DNA from: Pseudomonas sp. SCA2728.1_7
Lineage (GTDB): Bacteria; Pseudomonadota; Gammaproteobacteria; Pseudomonadales; Pseudomonadaceae
Direction: 5' to 3'
Assembly: GCF_018138145.1 (NCBI RefSeq)
Contig: NZ_CP073104.1
Location: 1,302,001-1,366,000, forward strand
Length of the DNA stretch: 64,000 nucleotides
This document shows positions 1 to 8,535 of this stretch, in pieces (position 1 is the first letter of the stretch; each line of letters starts with the position of its first letter). The position numbers and the translations under genes were made by a program. The notes below the pieces were generated by a model, which was not told the DNA's origin, did not search any database, and worked only from the letters and a program-made list of their open reading frames with translations.

Positions 1-172
1 CGGCACGGACCTGGGCAAAGCCCAACAGCAACTGCGCGAGTTCCTGCACAGCCTCGGGGTGAAGACCGAGTTTGCCGATTACGGCGTCTCGGCCAAGGAC
101 GCCGAAGCCATCATCCAGCTCGCGATGCAGGGCGCGCGCGGCAAGAACTTCATCGGTTCGCAAGCCGCCTGA
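1..172 (+). CDS. iron-containing alcohol dehydrogenase, C-terminal end (partial)
   Basis: The window opens inside this gene; reading from base 2 gives the last 56 residues, ending GKNFIGSQAA and a TGA. The segment is helical and resembles the C-terminus of group III iron alcohol dehydrogenases. The assignment leans on context: a family of such dehydrogenases is known to sit beside phosphonatase genes, and the next genes are a transporter, an aminoethylphosphonate-type LysR and PhnX. The catalytic and iron-binding residues lie outside the window, so the substrate cannot be judged. Confidence 0.55.
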   Translation, partial: GTDLGKAQQQLREFLHSLGVKTEFADYGVSAKDAEAIIQLAMQGARGKNFIGSQAA

Positions 173-301
173 CGCCTGATAACACCCGAGTAACCCAAGC
201 ACCGCCAGCGGCATACAGCCGCGGTGATTTCCTGCCGCACCGAAAAAGAGTGCACCCGCCGACGACAACCGACGGGAACCGACAACAATAAGGAAAAGAT
301 C

Positions 302-1597
302 ATGAATCGTGCCCAAACCATGCCTGGTCTCGCCGTACGTTCTGCCTCGTTCCGGGTCGCCCAGTGGCGCATGCTGCTGGCGGCGATGTTCTGTTACCTG
401 TTTTTCTACACCGGGCGGCAGACCTTCGGTTTTGCCATCCCGGGGATTCAGGCCGAGTTCGGCCTGAGCAAGGAAACCCTCGGCTGGGCTTCTGCGGCGA
501 TGCTCTGGGCCTACGCCATTGGCCAAGCCATCAACGGCAACCTCGCCGATAAATTCGGTGGTCGGCGGATCATGACACTGGGTGCGGTGTTGTCCTGCGG
601 TGCCAACTGGGTGACCAGTTTTGCCAGCGGTTTCACCAGCCTGATTCTGCCGTGGGGCGTCAACGGCTACTTTCAGGCCTTGGGCTGGGCGCCGGGCGGT
701 CGGTTGATTGCCAATTGGTGGGCGGCGGGTGAACGCGGCAAGGTCTATGGCTTCTACACCTTCGCCGCCGGTTGCGCGTCGATTCTGTCGTACGTCACCT
801 CTATCGTCGTGCTCGAAGTGCTGCAACTGGAATGGCGCTGGATCTTCCGTTTGCCGGTGCTGCTGATGCTCGCCGGCGGGATCATTTTCTATCTGGTTGC
901 CCGCGAACGCCCGCAGGATCTGGGCTTCGAGCCGGTGGGCGATACCGGTGTGGCCAACGCTGACGACAAGCATCAGGAAGCCGCACAGGGCGAAGTCGAG
1001 TCCTCGGCCCAACGCTACAAAGCCGTGTTGAAGAACCCTCGCCTGCTGATCGCCGCGCTGTCACTGGGCTTTCAGAACGCTGCACGCTACGGCTTGATCG
1101 TCTGGGTGCCGGTGCACTTTCTCGGCGCTGACTGGAAAAGCGGTGACGGCATGATCGATCCGAAATGGATCACTGTCGCCCTCCCCGTCGGCATGGCGGT
1201 CGGTGCACTGAGCAACGGCTGGGTGTCGGACAAACTGTTCGGCTCCAAGCGGTATCTGGCGATCATGCTCTATATGTTCCTCGGCGCCGCCACCAGCCTG
1301 TGGATGTGGAGCCTGCCGCCGCACAGCGTCATAGGCCTGATCGCCCTGTTCCTTTGCGGCTTCTTCGTCTACGGCCCGGCCTCGAGTTTCTGGGCGCTGT
1401 GCCCGGATCTGGTGGGGGCCAAACGCGCCGGTACGGCGACCGGGATCATGAACTTTTCCTCGTACCTGTTCGCCGGATTGGCCGAGCCACTGATCGGGCG
1501 TCTGCTTGACACCACGGCAAATACGTCTCTGATCTTCATAGTGGTCACCAGCGCCTGCCTGTGCAGTGCGGCAGTGGCATTGTTCATTCGACGCTGA
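302..1597 (+). CDS. MFS transporter, probable phosphonate or organophosphate uptake
   Basis: A 431-residue integral membrane protein of the major facilitator superfamily. About 12 hydrophobic segments are visible, with a central hydrophilic loop (roughly residues 200-240) between the two six-helix halves and the MFS loop motif NLADKFGGRR after the second segment. The YTGRQTFGFAIPGI stretch in helix 1 recalls the glycerol-phosphate/hexose-phosphate (GlpT/UhpT) branch of the OPA family, which fits an anionic organophosphorus substrate. The ATG at 302 is preferred because AAGGA lies 8 bases upstream; a longer reading from 224 has no ribosome site. It lies 10 bases before the LysR gene and in the same direction as phnX, so aminoethylphosphonate or a related phosphonate is the inferred cargo. 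Confidence 0.8.
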   Translation: MNRAQTMPGLAVRSASFRVAQWRMLLAAMFCYLFFYTGRQTFGFAIPGIQAEFGLSKETLGWASAAMLWAYAIGQAINGNLADKFGGRRIMTLGAVLSCGANWVTSFASGFTSLILPWGVNGYFQALGWAPGGRLIANWWAAGERGKVYGFYTFAAGCASILSYVTSIVVLEVLQLEWRWIFRLPVLLMLAGGIIFYLVARERPQDLGFEPVGDTGVANADDKHQEAAQGEVESSAQRYKAVLKNPRLLIAALSLGFQNAARYGLIVWVPVHFLGADWKSGDGMIDPKWITVALPVGMAVGALSNGWVSDKLFGSKRYLAIMLYMFLGAATSLWMWSLPPHSVIGLIALFLCGFFVYGPASSFWALCPDLVGAKRAGTATGIMNFSSYLFAGLAEPLIGRLLDTTANTSLIFIVVTSACLCSAAVALFIRR

Positions 1598-1607
1598 CGG
1601 GGCTTGC

Positions 1608-2477
1608 ATGTACCAGTATCACAAGTGGTTGCGTTCGTTTCATGCGGTGGCCAAAACCGGCAGCTTTACCCTCGCTGCGGAGTACCTCAGCGTCGGCCAG
1701 CCGACCGTCAGCGAGCAGGTCAACGCGCTGGAAAACACCTTCTCGGTGGAGCTGTTCCACCGGCGCGGCCGCTACATCGAAATGAGCGCCGCCGGGCACA
1801 AGCTCTATGCGATCACTCAGGGCCTGTTCGGTCAGGAGGATGAAGCCGTGCAACTGTTGCAGAGCTTCAAGCAGCGCAAGACCGGCATGTTGCGCCTCGG
1901 CGCGGTGTCACCGCCGATTGCCATGAACCTGACCTATGAGCTGATGCAGCGCCACCCGGATATCGAACTGGAAACTTCGTTTTCCTCGGAAAAGGACACC
2001 CTGGCGCGGTTGTTCAACTTCGATATCGATGTGGCGATCCTGGCCTTGTCGGAATTCGATGAGCGCTTCCACACGCGGCTGTATCACCGTTATCCGATCA
2101 TCGCCGTGGTCCGCGATGACCATCCTTGGGCCCGCCAGGCGCAGGTTCACATCGGTGAAATCAGCGGCGAAAAATGGGTGATGCGCGAATCCAGCGCGCG
2201 CACCCGGCAACTGGTGGAAGAAAGCTGCAAGCGTCTCGATATCGAGCTCGATTGCGTCATGCAACTCAACAGCCGCGAAGCCATCGTCCACGCGATCGTC
2301 AAAGGCATCGGCATCGGTTTTGTCTCGGCCGTCGAGTACGCCGAAACACCCGGCACCACGCCGATCACCTTTGTCGATCACCCGTTCTTTATCGAATACC
2401 ACCTGTGCTGCCTCGGCATCCGCAGGAACCGGCCAGTAATTGCCGAACTGTTTGATGCGAACCCACCGCTGACCTGA
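1608..2477 (+). CDS. LysR-family regulator of aminoethylphosphonate catabolism
   Basis: A 289-residue LysR-type regulator. The N-terminal winged helix-turn-helix (residues 1-62) includes the FHAVAKTGSFTLAAEYL and QPTVSEQVNALE segments typical of the family; the remainder is the periplasmic-binding-protein-like effector domain. A LysR subfamily is known to accompany phosphonatase genes, and this one sits between a phosphonate-type transporter and phnX, so it probably activates the surrounding genes in response to an aminophosphonate or a pathway intermediate. Start at 1608 is the ATG just after the transporter gene; the upstream in-frame codons overlap that gene. No operator could be assigned. 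Confidence 0.85.
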   Translation: MYQYHKWLRSFHAVAKTGSFTLAAEYLSVGQPTVSEQVNALENTFSVELFHRRGRYIEMSAAGHKLYAITQGLFGQEDEAVQLLQSFKQRKTGMLRLGAVSPPIAMNLTYELMQRHPDIELETSFSSEKDTLARLFNFDIDVAILALSEFDERFHTRLYHRYPIIAVVRDDHPWARQAQVHIGEISGEKWVMRESSARTRQLVEESCKRLDIELDCVMQLNSREAIVHAIVKGIGIGFVSAVEYAETPGTTPITFVDHPFFIEYHLCCLGIRRNRPVIAELFDANPPLT

Positions 2478-2550
2478 TCAGCACTGACCCTTGACCGCCT
2501 ACCTCATTGCCGAGGGACGGCCCACGCTTACCTGAAAACGGAGATTGACC

Positions 2551-3378
2551 ATGCAGTACCAACAACCGACTCACCTGCAAGCCGCGATCCTTGACTGGGC
2601 CGGCACCGTTGTCGATTTCGGCTCGTTTGCGCCGACGCAGATTTTCGTCGAGGCCTTTGCCGAGTTTGGCGTCGCGGTGTCGCTGGAAGAAGCGCGCGGT
2701 CCGATGGGCATGGGCAAGTGGGATCACATTCGCACGCTGTGCAACCTGCCGCAGATTGCCGAGCGTTATCGTGCGGCGTTCGACCGCGTGCCGAGCGATG
2801 ACGATGTAACGGCGATCTACGAACGTTTCATGCCGCTGCAGATCGAGAAAATCGCCCTGCATTCGGCGTTGATCCCGGGTGCGCTCGATGCGATTGCGGC
2901 GTTGCGCGACAAGGGGTTGAAAATCGGTTCGTGCTCGGGTTATCCAGCGGTGGTGATGGCCAAGGTTGTCGAACTGGCGCGGGAAAATGGCTACGTCGCT
3001 GACCATGTCGTCGCCACCGATGAGGTGCCGAATGGCCGGCCCTATCCGGCGCAGGCGTTGGCCAACGTGATTGCCTTGGGCATCAGTGACGTGGCGGCGT
3101 GCGTCAAGGTCGATGACACCTGGCCCGGAATTCTTGAAGGGCGTAGCGCGGGGATGTGGACGGTGGCGTTGACCTGCTCGGGGAATGCGTTGGGGCTGAC
3201 CTATGAGCAGTTCAAAGCGCTGCCATCGGATCGTCTGGCAGAGGAACGTGAGCGAATTGGCAAGATGTTCGCGCCTTCGCGCCCGCATTATCTGATCGAC
3301 ACCATTGCCGATTTGCCTGAAGTGATCGAAGACATCAATGCGCGTCTGGCCCGGGGCGAAACCCCACAAGCCTGCTGA
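2551..3378 (+). CDS. phnX: phosphonoacetaldehyde hydrolase (phosphonatase)
   Basis: A 275-residue HAD-superfamily enzyme that cleaves the C-P bond of phosphonoacetaldehyde to acetaldehyde and phosphate. The HAD motif [12 protein letters not shown] carries the nucleophile Asp15, and the cap-domain motif MGMGKWDHI supplies Lys56, matching the Schiff-base lysine that distinguishes phosphonatases from other HAD hydrolases. SCSGYP and the VKVDDT acidic loop are motifs II and IV. Length matches the family. The ATG at 2551 has GGAG 7 bases upstream. The partner transaminase phnW is not in the window; the partial iron dehydrogenase at the left edge is likely part of the same catabolic group. Confidence 0.95.
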   Translation: MQYQQPTHLQAAILDWAGTVVDFGSFAPTQIFVEAFAEFGVAVSLEEARGPMGMGKWDHIRTLCNLPQIAERYRAAFDRVPSDDDVTAIYERFMPLQIEKIALHSALIPGALDAIAALRDKGLKIGSCSGYPAVVMAKVVELARENGYVADHVVATDEVPNGRPYPAQALANVIALGISDVAACVKVDDTWPGILEGRSAGMWTVALTCSGNALGLTYEQFKALPSDRLAEERERIGKMFAPSRPHYLIDTIADLPEVIEDINARLARGETPQAC

Positions 3379-3391
3379 GTAGCCCCTACCC

Positions 3392-3496
3392 CTGATCGTT
3401 CCCACGCTCTGCGTGGGAATGCAGCCCGTGACGCTCCGCGTCACTGGACGCGGAGCGTCCCTAGAGGCATTACCACGCGGAGCGTGGGAACGATCA
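3392..3496. repeat. intergenic inverted repeat of GTTCCCACGC type
   Basis: A 105-base palindromic element: GATCGTTCCCACGC at the left edge is matched by GCGTGGGAACGATC at the right edge, with nested smaller repeats of the same word inside (CTCTGCGTGGGAA, CACGCGGAGCGTGGG). This is the layout of Pseudomonas REP/BIME sequences found between genes. It follows the phnX stop codon directly and may stabilise or attenuate the transcript. Confidence 0.8.
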
Positions 3497-3522
3497 GTTC
3501 GCGGCATTGCCAAATCGCGGGC

Positions 3523-3575
3523 AAAAAAAAGCTGCCAAAACCGGCAGCAAAAACTTTAAGAACACGCGATGTATT
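3523..3575 (-). ncRNA. candidate short PhoB-controlled RNA
   Basis: Read on the minus strand, a perfect Pho box (3599-3616) is followed after 11 bases by a -10-like TATGCT (3582-3587). About 40 bases later comes a GC stem GCTGCC/GGCAGC (3531-3548) followed by eight Ts, a textbook factor-independent terminator. The implied transcript is roughly 50 nt and contains no ORF. The ends are inferred from spacing, not measured. It points away from the ppx-like gene, which starts about 150 bases to the right. Confidence 0.45.
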
Positions 3576-3598
3576 GGCCTCAGCATAGACGCCGGATA

Positions 3599-3616
3599 AT
3601 GACAGTGTCATGACAG
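3599..3616 (-). promoter_or_regulatory. Pho box (PhoB binding site)
   Basis: On the minus strand the sequence is CTGTCAT-GACA-CTGTCAT, two perfect 7-base direct repeats separated by 4 bases, the exact PhoB half-site arrangement. The repeat orientation directs transcription leftward, and a TATGCT hexamer lies at the expected 11-base distance. The location beside a polyphosphate-phosphatase-family gene and the phosphonate genes fits the phosphate regulon. Confidence 0.75.
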
Positions 3617-3727
3617 CCGCAAATTCATTGAACCGCCCCTGCCCCGTCATCAGGATGTCATCAAGATTACGGCAGAATCCTCGCAAACCGTCTTGAGCCT
3701 CGCGACGGACGCTCTGCAAGGATTCCC

Positions 3728-4663
3728 ATGAAAGACGACGCCTCGCTGTTTGCCGCCATCGACCTGGGTTCGAATGCCTTTCGCCTGATGATCGGCCAGT
3801 CGGTGCGCAGCCGCAAAGGCTTGCAGATTCAGGAAGTGAAAACCCTGCGTGAGCCGGTGCGCCTCGCTGAAGGTTTTGACGGTGGCGCGCTGGATGCGTT
3901 GGCACTGGATCGCGGCTGGCAGGCATTGGCGCGGTTCGGCAAGAAACTGCGCGGTTTCGAAGCCGGCCGGGTTCGTGCGGTGGCAACCAGCGCGGTGCGC
4001 GAGGCTGACAATGCGCAACTGTTTCTCGCCAGCGCCGAGCGGCATCTGGGCTTTCCCATCGACGTCATTTGCGGCCATGAAGAGGCGCGGCTGGTCTACG
4101 CCGGCGTGACCCACGCCTTGCCGAGCGCCGCAGACATGCGTCTGGTGGTCGACATCGGCGGCGGCTCCACCGAGCTGATCCTCGGCCAGGGCTCACAACC
4201 CTTGTTAACCGAAAGCATCGCCATCGGCAGTGGCACCTTGAGCACGCGCTTCTTTCGTGGCGGTGACGTGTCTGCCGGCGCGCTACAGGAGGCCGAACGC
4301 TTCGCCATCCTGCAGTTTGAAAAGGTTGCCCGGCGCTACCGTGCTCAGGGCTGGCAGCAGACCATCGGCTCTTCCGGCACTGCGCGCATGCTCGCCAAAG
4401 TGCTCAAGGCCAATCGCCTCAACGACTTCGGTCAGGACGGCATCACCTATGGCGGGCTGCTGCGCCTGTCGCTGCTTTTGCTGAAAGTGAACAACGTGCA
4501 ACAGCTCAAGCTGGCCGGTCTGCAACCACACCGCCAGAGTATTCTGCCCGGCGGTTTGGTATTGATGCTGGCGGCATTCAAAGTGTTCGGCATTGCACAA
4601 ATGCTGCCCTCCGAACCGGGCCTGCGTCTGGGCGTGTTGCACGGTTTGATGAGCCAACACTAA
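3728..4663 (+). CDS. Ppx/GppA-family phosphatase, short form
   Basis: A 311-residue member of the ASKHA exopolyphosphatase/guanosine-pentaphosphate phosphatase family. Phosphate-binding loops are visible: AAIDLGSNAFRLMIG near residues 9-23, GHEEARLVYAGV near 117-128 and VVDIGGGSTELILG near 139-152; SSGTARML is the adenosine-region loop. It has only the two actin-like lobes, whereas classical Ppx is about 500 residues with a C-terminal HD-like half. It probably hydrolyses polyphosphate or pppGpp in the cytoplasm. It is monocistronic, with a Pho box upstream that points the other way. A separate full-length ppx is expected elsewhere in the genome. Confidence 0.85.
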   Translation: MKDDASLFAAIDLGSNAFRLMIGQSVRSRKGLQIQEVKTLREPVRLAEGFDGGALDALALDRGWQALARFGKKLRGFEAGRVRAVATSAVREADNAQLFLASAERHLGFPIDVICGHEEARLVYAGVTHALPSAADMRLVVDIGGGSTELILGQGSQPLLTESIAIGSGTLSTRFFRGGDVSAGALQEAERFAILQFEKVARRYRAQGWQQTIGSSGTARMLAKVLKANRLNDFGQDGITYGGLLRLSLLLLKVNNVQQLKLAGLQPHRQSILPGGLVLMLAAFKVFGIAQMLPSEPGLRLGVLHGLMSQH

Positions 4664-4714
4664 TCCTCACCACGACAGATTCGTCTCCCCTTCAGCGGCT
4701 CGATCGACTACCAT

Positions 4715-4885
4715 GCCGCCGTCGGTTCCCGAACGGGACTAACAGGGAATCCGAGGTGCTTGCTCAGCACTGACCGGAACTGCCCCCGCAACTGTAGGTG
4801 CCGAGCCTGCTCCACGACTGCCACTGGGTGAATCCCGGGAAGGCCGGAGCCAGGCGATGACGCATCAGTCAGGAGACCTGCCGGC
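4715..4885 (+). promoter_or_regulatory. cobalamin riboswitch
   Basis: The 5' leader of the following transporter operon contains the conserved blocks of the B12 aptamer in order: an opening region GGGACTAACAGGGAATCCGAGG, then CTGCCCCCGCAACTGTA (about 4780-4797), the GGGTGAATCCCGGGAAGGCC-type region, and the B12 box AGTCAGGAGACCTGCC at 4867-4882. The aptamer lies about 160 bases before the first start codon. By family knowledge, adenosylcobalamin binding lowers expression of the downstream genes, which here encode an ABC importer. Outer edges are approximate. Confidence 0.93.
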
Positions 4886-5043
4886 ACAGTGATTACTAAC
4901 CGGCGGGGTGTCCGGGAAGGACATCGTGCCGTGCGCGTCTTCGTTGGCTGCCCGGCCTTGCGCTGTTTTCCTGACCGCGTTCGATGGTGTGTTTCCAGAC
5001 CGTACTCTCCCGCTCCCCGTACGGTTCCCTCGGAGACTGCCCC

Positions 5044-6057
5044 ATGCTGCTGCCCCGCATCGCCACCCTCATCACCGGCCTGACCCTTGGCGCCATGGCG
5101 CAGGCGGCCTCGACTGTCTATCCACTGACCGTCGAAAACTGCGGCAGCAGCCTGAGCTTCCAGCACGCCCCGACGCGCACCGTGACCATCGGCCAGGCCG
5201 GCACGGAAATGCTCTACGCCATGGGCCTGGGCGACAAAGTCGTCGGCACGTCGCTGTGGTTCAACAACGTGCTGGACAAGTACAAGGCGCAGAACGACAA
5301 GATCGAGCGTCTGGCTGACAACGAACCGAGTTTCGAATCGGTGATCGGCAAGCGCCCGGAACTGGTCGCCGTGGAGCTGGAATGGATGGTCGGCCCGCAA
5401 GGCGCGGTCGGCACCCGCGAGCAGTTTCATGAACTGAAGATTCCGACCTACCTGCTGCCTTCCGATTGCGAAGCCAAGGACAACCTCGTCGGCGCCGACG
5501 GCACGCGACTGGCGCCGTTTCGCATCGAGACGATTTACAAAAGCGTGAGCCAACTGGCGCAAATCTTCGATGTGCAGGAGCGTGGCCAGCAGCTCAACGA
5601 CGAACTCAAGGCCAGCCTCGCCAAATCGATTGCCACCGCCCAGGGCAAACGGCTGAAGGATGCCAGCGCGCTGGTCTGGTTTTCCAGCGCCGAAATGGAC
5701 ATCGAGCCGTTCGTGGCCGGACATAAAGGCATTCCCGATTTCATGCTCGACACCCTCGGCGTGCGCAACGTGGTGGAGTCCGATGAAGAGTGGCCAACGG
5801 TCGGCTGGGAAACCATCGCCAAAGCCAATCCGACCTTCCTCGTCATCGCGCGCATGGACCGTCGCCGCTTCCCCGCTGACGACTATGAAAAGAAACTCGC
5901 CTTTCTGCGCAGCGACCCGGTGACGCGCAACATGGACGCGGTGAAACACAACCGCATCATCATTCTCGACGCCATGGCCATGCAGGCGAGCCTGCGCATG
6001 TTCGACGGCATCGAGCAACTGGCCACGGCCATCAACGGCTATGACCTGTCGCAATGA
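5044..6057 (+). CDS. periplasmic binding protein of a cobalamin-type ABC importer (BtuF-like)
   Basis: A 337-residue exported protein: a signal peptide of about 22 residues (LITGLTLGAMAQA) precedes a class III periplasmic binding fold with the ERLAD-PSFESVIGKRPELV segment and a long connecting helix. It would deliver a corrinoid, or a similar chelate, to the membrane permease. The cobalamin riboswitch in the leader and the FecCD-type permease and ATPase that follow with ATGA overlaps support vitamin B12 or precursor uptake. The ATG at 5044 has CGGAG 8 bases upstream and starts directly at a signal peptide. Other metal chelates cannot be excluded from sequence. Confidence 0.85.
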   Translation: MLLPRIATLITGLTLGAMAQAASTVYPLTVENCGSSLSFQHAPTRTVTIGQAGTEMLYAMGLGDKVVGTSLWFNNVLDKYKAQNDKIERLADNEPSFESVIGKRPELVAVELEWMVGPQGAVGTREQFHELKIPTYLLPSDCEAKDNLVGADGTRLAPFRIETIYKSVSQLAQIFDVQERGQQLNDELKASLAKSIATAQGKRLKDASALVWFSSAEMDIEPFVAGHKGIPDFMLDTLGVRNVVESDEEWPTVGWETIAKANPTFLVIARMDRRRFPADDYEKKLAFLRSDPVTRNMDAVKHNRIIILDAMAMQASLRMFDGIEQLATAINGYDLSQ

Positions 6058-7070
6058 GTGCCAGCCTGATCCGTACGTTGCTGGCCCTGGCGACGCTGTT
6101 GATTGCAGTGGTTGCTGGCGTGGCCATTGGTGAGACCTCGATTGAACCGAGCGTGGTGATGCAAGTGCTGGCGAACAAATTGTGGGCCGCCGGGTACGCG
6201 CTCGACCCTATCGATGAAGGCATCGTCTGGAACTACCGCCTGACCCGCGCACTGGTCGCGGCGGCGTGCGGTGCCGGGTTGGCGACGTGCGGGGTGATTT
6301 TGCAGTCGCTGTTGCGCAACCCGTTGGCCGATCCGTATCTGCTGGGGATTTCTGCCGGCGCCTCGACCGGAGCGGTGATGGTGGCGCTGCTCGGTGTTGG
6401 CGCCGGGATGATCTCGCTGTCAGTCGGTGCCTTCGCCGGCGCGGTCACGGCGTTCGTGCTGGTGATTCTGCTGGCGCGGGTCAGCGGTTCGGCCAGCGGC
6501 ACCGGGCAAATCATTCTTGCCGGGATCGCCGGCTCGCAGCTGTTCAATGCGCTGACGGCTTTTTTGATCACCCGCTCGGCCAGCTCCGAGCAGGCACGCG
6601 GGATCATGTTCTGGCTGCTGGGCAATCTGGGTGGTGTGCGTTGGCCGTCGGTGTGGCTGGCGGTGCCGGTGGCCGTGTTGGGGTTGGTTGTATGTCTGTG
6701 GCATCGGCGCGCGCTGGATGCGTTCACCTTTGGTGCGGACTCGGCGGCGTCTCTCGGTATTCCGGTGCGACGTGTGCAGATTCTATTGATTGGCTGCGCG
6801 GCGCTGGTGACGGCGGTGATGGTGTCTATTGTCGGTTCGATCGGTTTTGTCGGGCTGGTGATTCCCCACGCCGCGCGGCTGTTGCTCGGCACCGGTCATG
6901 CACGCCTGCTGCCGGCCAGTGCGTTGGGCGGCGCGGTGTTTCTGATTGCTGCCGATGTGTTGTCGCGCACCTTGATCAAGGGCCAGGTGATTCCCGTCGG
7001 GGTGATTACAGCATTGGTCGGTGCACCGGTGTTTGCCCTGATTCTGGTGGGTCGGAGATCGGCGCGATGA
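6054..7070 (+). CDS. FecCD/BtuC-family ABC permease
   Basis: A 338-residue polytopic membrane protein of the iron-chelate/vitamin B12 permease family. Visible family landmarks are LQSLLRNPLADPYLLGISAGA near residues 83-103, the LASLGIPVRR-like ATPase-coupling segment (near 230) and GFVGLVIPHAARLLLG near 264-279. Around ten membrane helices are present. The start overlaps the stop of the binding-protein gene (ATGA), indicating translational coupling, and the ATPase gene overlaps its own stop in the same manner. It forms the membrane channel of the riboswitch-controlled corrinoid importer. Confidence 0.9.
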   Translation: MSASLIRTLLALATLLIAVVAGVAIGETSIEPSVVMQVLANKLWAAGYALDPIDEGIVWNYRLTRALVAAACGAGLATCGVILQSLLRNPLADPYLLGISAGASTGAVMVALLGVGAGMISLSVGAFAGAVTAFVLVILLARVSGSASGTGQIILAGIAGSQLFNALTAFLITRSASSEQARGIMFWLLGNLGGVRWPSVWLAVPVAVLGLVVCLWHRRALDAFTFGADSAASLGIPVRRVQILLIGCAALVTAVMVSIVGSIGFVGLVIPHAARLLLGTGHARLLPASALGGAVFLIAADVLSRTLIKGQVIPVGVITALVGAPVFALILVGRRSAR

Positions 7071-7831
7071 GCAGTGTTCTGAGTTGCTCCGGGTTGACCT
7101 TCAAGGTGCGCGGCGCCGAGTTGCTCAATGGTGTCAGCCTTGAGGTGCAGCGCGGCGAGACGCTGGGCATCGTCGGACCGAATGGATCGGGAAAATCCAC
7201 CCTGTTGAAGTTGCTGGCCGGGCTACGTGAACCGAGCGCTGGCGAGGTCCTGCTCGAAGGTCAGCGCCTGGGCAAAATGGCCCGGCGCAGCATTGCGCAA
7301 AAGCTGGCGGTGGTCGAACAACAGGCCGACACCGACGACGGCATTCGCGTGTTCGATGCGGTGGCGTTGGGGCGCACGCCTTGGCTGTCGGCGCTGCAGC
7401 CGTGGTCGCAGGTGGACGACGCCATCGTCGAGCAGGCGTTGACTGACGTTGACGCGATGCACCTGCGCACACGCCTGTGGCGCAGCCTGTCCGGTGGTGA
7501 GCGACAACGGGTACACATTGCTCGGGCCCTGGCGCAGCGACCGCAAATCCTGTTGCTGGACGAACCGGCCAACCACCTCGACATTCAGCATCAACTGACC
7601 ATCCTCAACGTGGTGCAGGCGTTGCCGGTGACCACGTTGATTGCGCTGCATGATCTTAATCAGGCGTTGAAATGCGATCGTCTGGCGGTGCTGGAGCGCG
7701 GGCGGCTGGTGGCGTTGGGCGAACCGCTGGCGGTGCTGACACCGCAGCGCTTACAGGAGACGTTCGGGGTCAGGGCGCACTATCTGACGGACCCGTTCGA
7801 TGGGGCGCAGATTCTCAGATTCCACTCATGA
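7067..7831 (+). CDS. ABC transporter ATPase, BtuD/FecE type
   Basis: A 254-residue nucleotide-binding subunit. Walker A GPNGSGKSTLLKLL (residues 36-49), signature LSGGERQRVHIARAL near 143-157, Walker B ILLLDEPANHLD near 163-174 and the switch histidine in ALHDLNQAL near 196-204 are all present. It energises the permease encoded just upstream. The gene ends 17 bases inside the convergent acetyltransferase gene, so the two transcripts overlap tail to tail. Confidence 0.92.
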   Translation: MSSVLSCSGLTFKVRGAELLNGVSLEVQRGETLGIVGPNGSGKSTLLKLLAGLREPSAGEVLLEGQRLGKMARRSIAQKLAVVEQQADTDDGIRVFDAVALGRTPWLSALQPWSQVDDAIVEQALTDVDAMHLRTRLWRSLSGGERQRVHIARALAQRPQILLLDEPANHLDIQHQLTILNVVQALPVTTLIALHDLNQALKCDRLAVLERGRLVALGEPLAVLTPQRLQETFGVRAHYLTDPFDGAQILRFHS

Positions 7832-8321
7832 CGTTGTGCATGTGAGTGGTCTGCCAGACCGGGTCAGCGTCGACATCGATAATGTCGAAGCCTTGGCGTT
7901 GCCAGAACGCGATGGCCCCCGGCAGAAACGGATGGGTGTGCAGGTAGATCACCTCGACTCCGTCGGCGAGTGCCAAGTCTTTGAGTGATCGATATATCGC
8001 CGCGGCCAACCCTGAGCGGCGCTGCGATGGCAGGACAAACAGACGGACGATTTCCACTACTTCAAGGTCCGGATAGGGCAAGTGCGGGAAGCGCCGATCG
8101 TAAGGGAGATAGCCGATGGACGCGACGATTTGTCCTTCATGGCGAGCAATCAGAAAGCGCCCTGCCCCACGCAGATAAACCTCGGCAAAACGCGCCAGAT
8201 CGTCGGGCATGCCGGTCGCGCTGAGCTTGGGGAAAAGCTCGGCGCGGGCCTTTAAGACAAAATTCAGAACTTCAGGAATGTCGGCGTCGGACACGGTCTG
8301 GATAACGGGTTGATCACTCAT
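7815..8321 (-). CDS. GNAT-family N-acetyltransferase
   Basis: A 168-residue cytoplasmic protein with the GNAT acetyl-CoA-binding core: VVEIVRLFVLPSQRRSGLAAAIYRSL (beta-4 and the R/Q-x-x-G-x-G/A loop, here QRRSGLA, near residues 86-100), followed by beta-5 EVIYLHTHP and a final GFDIIDVD strand. The substrate is not predictable. The ATG at 8321 is chosen because the longer reading to 8411 runs into an intergenic repeat region. It is convergent with the B12-transport ATPase gene and shows no functional link to it. Confidence 0.8.
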   Translation of the reverse strand: MSDQPVIQTVSDADIPEVLNFVLKARAELFPKLSATGMPDDLARFAEVYLRGAGRFLIARHEGQIVASIGYLPYDRRFPHLPYPDLEVVEIVRLFVLPSQRRSGLAAAIYRSLKDLALADGVEVIYLHTHPFLPGAIAFWQRQGFDIIDVDADPVWQTTHMHNVMSGI

Positions 8322-8417
8322 GTAGCGGCAAACACCTGAACTGCGGCTGACTACAGTAGCAACAGCCTCCCGGCGATGCCAAGGAAATCCCCGACTCTGA
8401 ACTTCATACACAACCCT

Positions 8418-8506
8418 TGTAGGAGTGAGCCTGCTCGCGATAGCGGTGTGTCAGTCAACTCATTAGTGACTGATGCGACGCCATCGCGAGCAGGCTCACT
8501 CCTACA
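8418..8506. repeat. REP-type hairpin, TGTAGGAGTGAGCCTGCTCG family, copy 1
   Basis: Inverted arms TGTAGGAGTGAGCCTGCTCG and CGAGCAGGCTCACTCCTACA enclose a loop containing GTGTGTCAGTC. The same element occurs near 40951 and 44642 and, with its arms in the opposite order, near 50811. It lies between the GNAT and metE stop-side regions. Confidence 0.9.
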
Positions 8507-8535
8507 GGGGATTGTGTGTATTCCAGCTGTAGGTG

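Noticed and set aside
4708..6054. Long minus-strand open frame (448 codons) opposite the cobalamin-importer binding protein
   Set aside because: It is the antisense shadow of a well-supported gene with riboswitch, signal peptide and operon coupling; its translation is rich in His, Arg and Gln as expected for a shadow frame.
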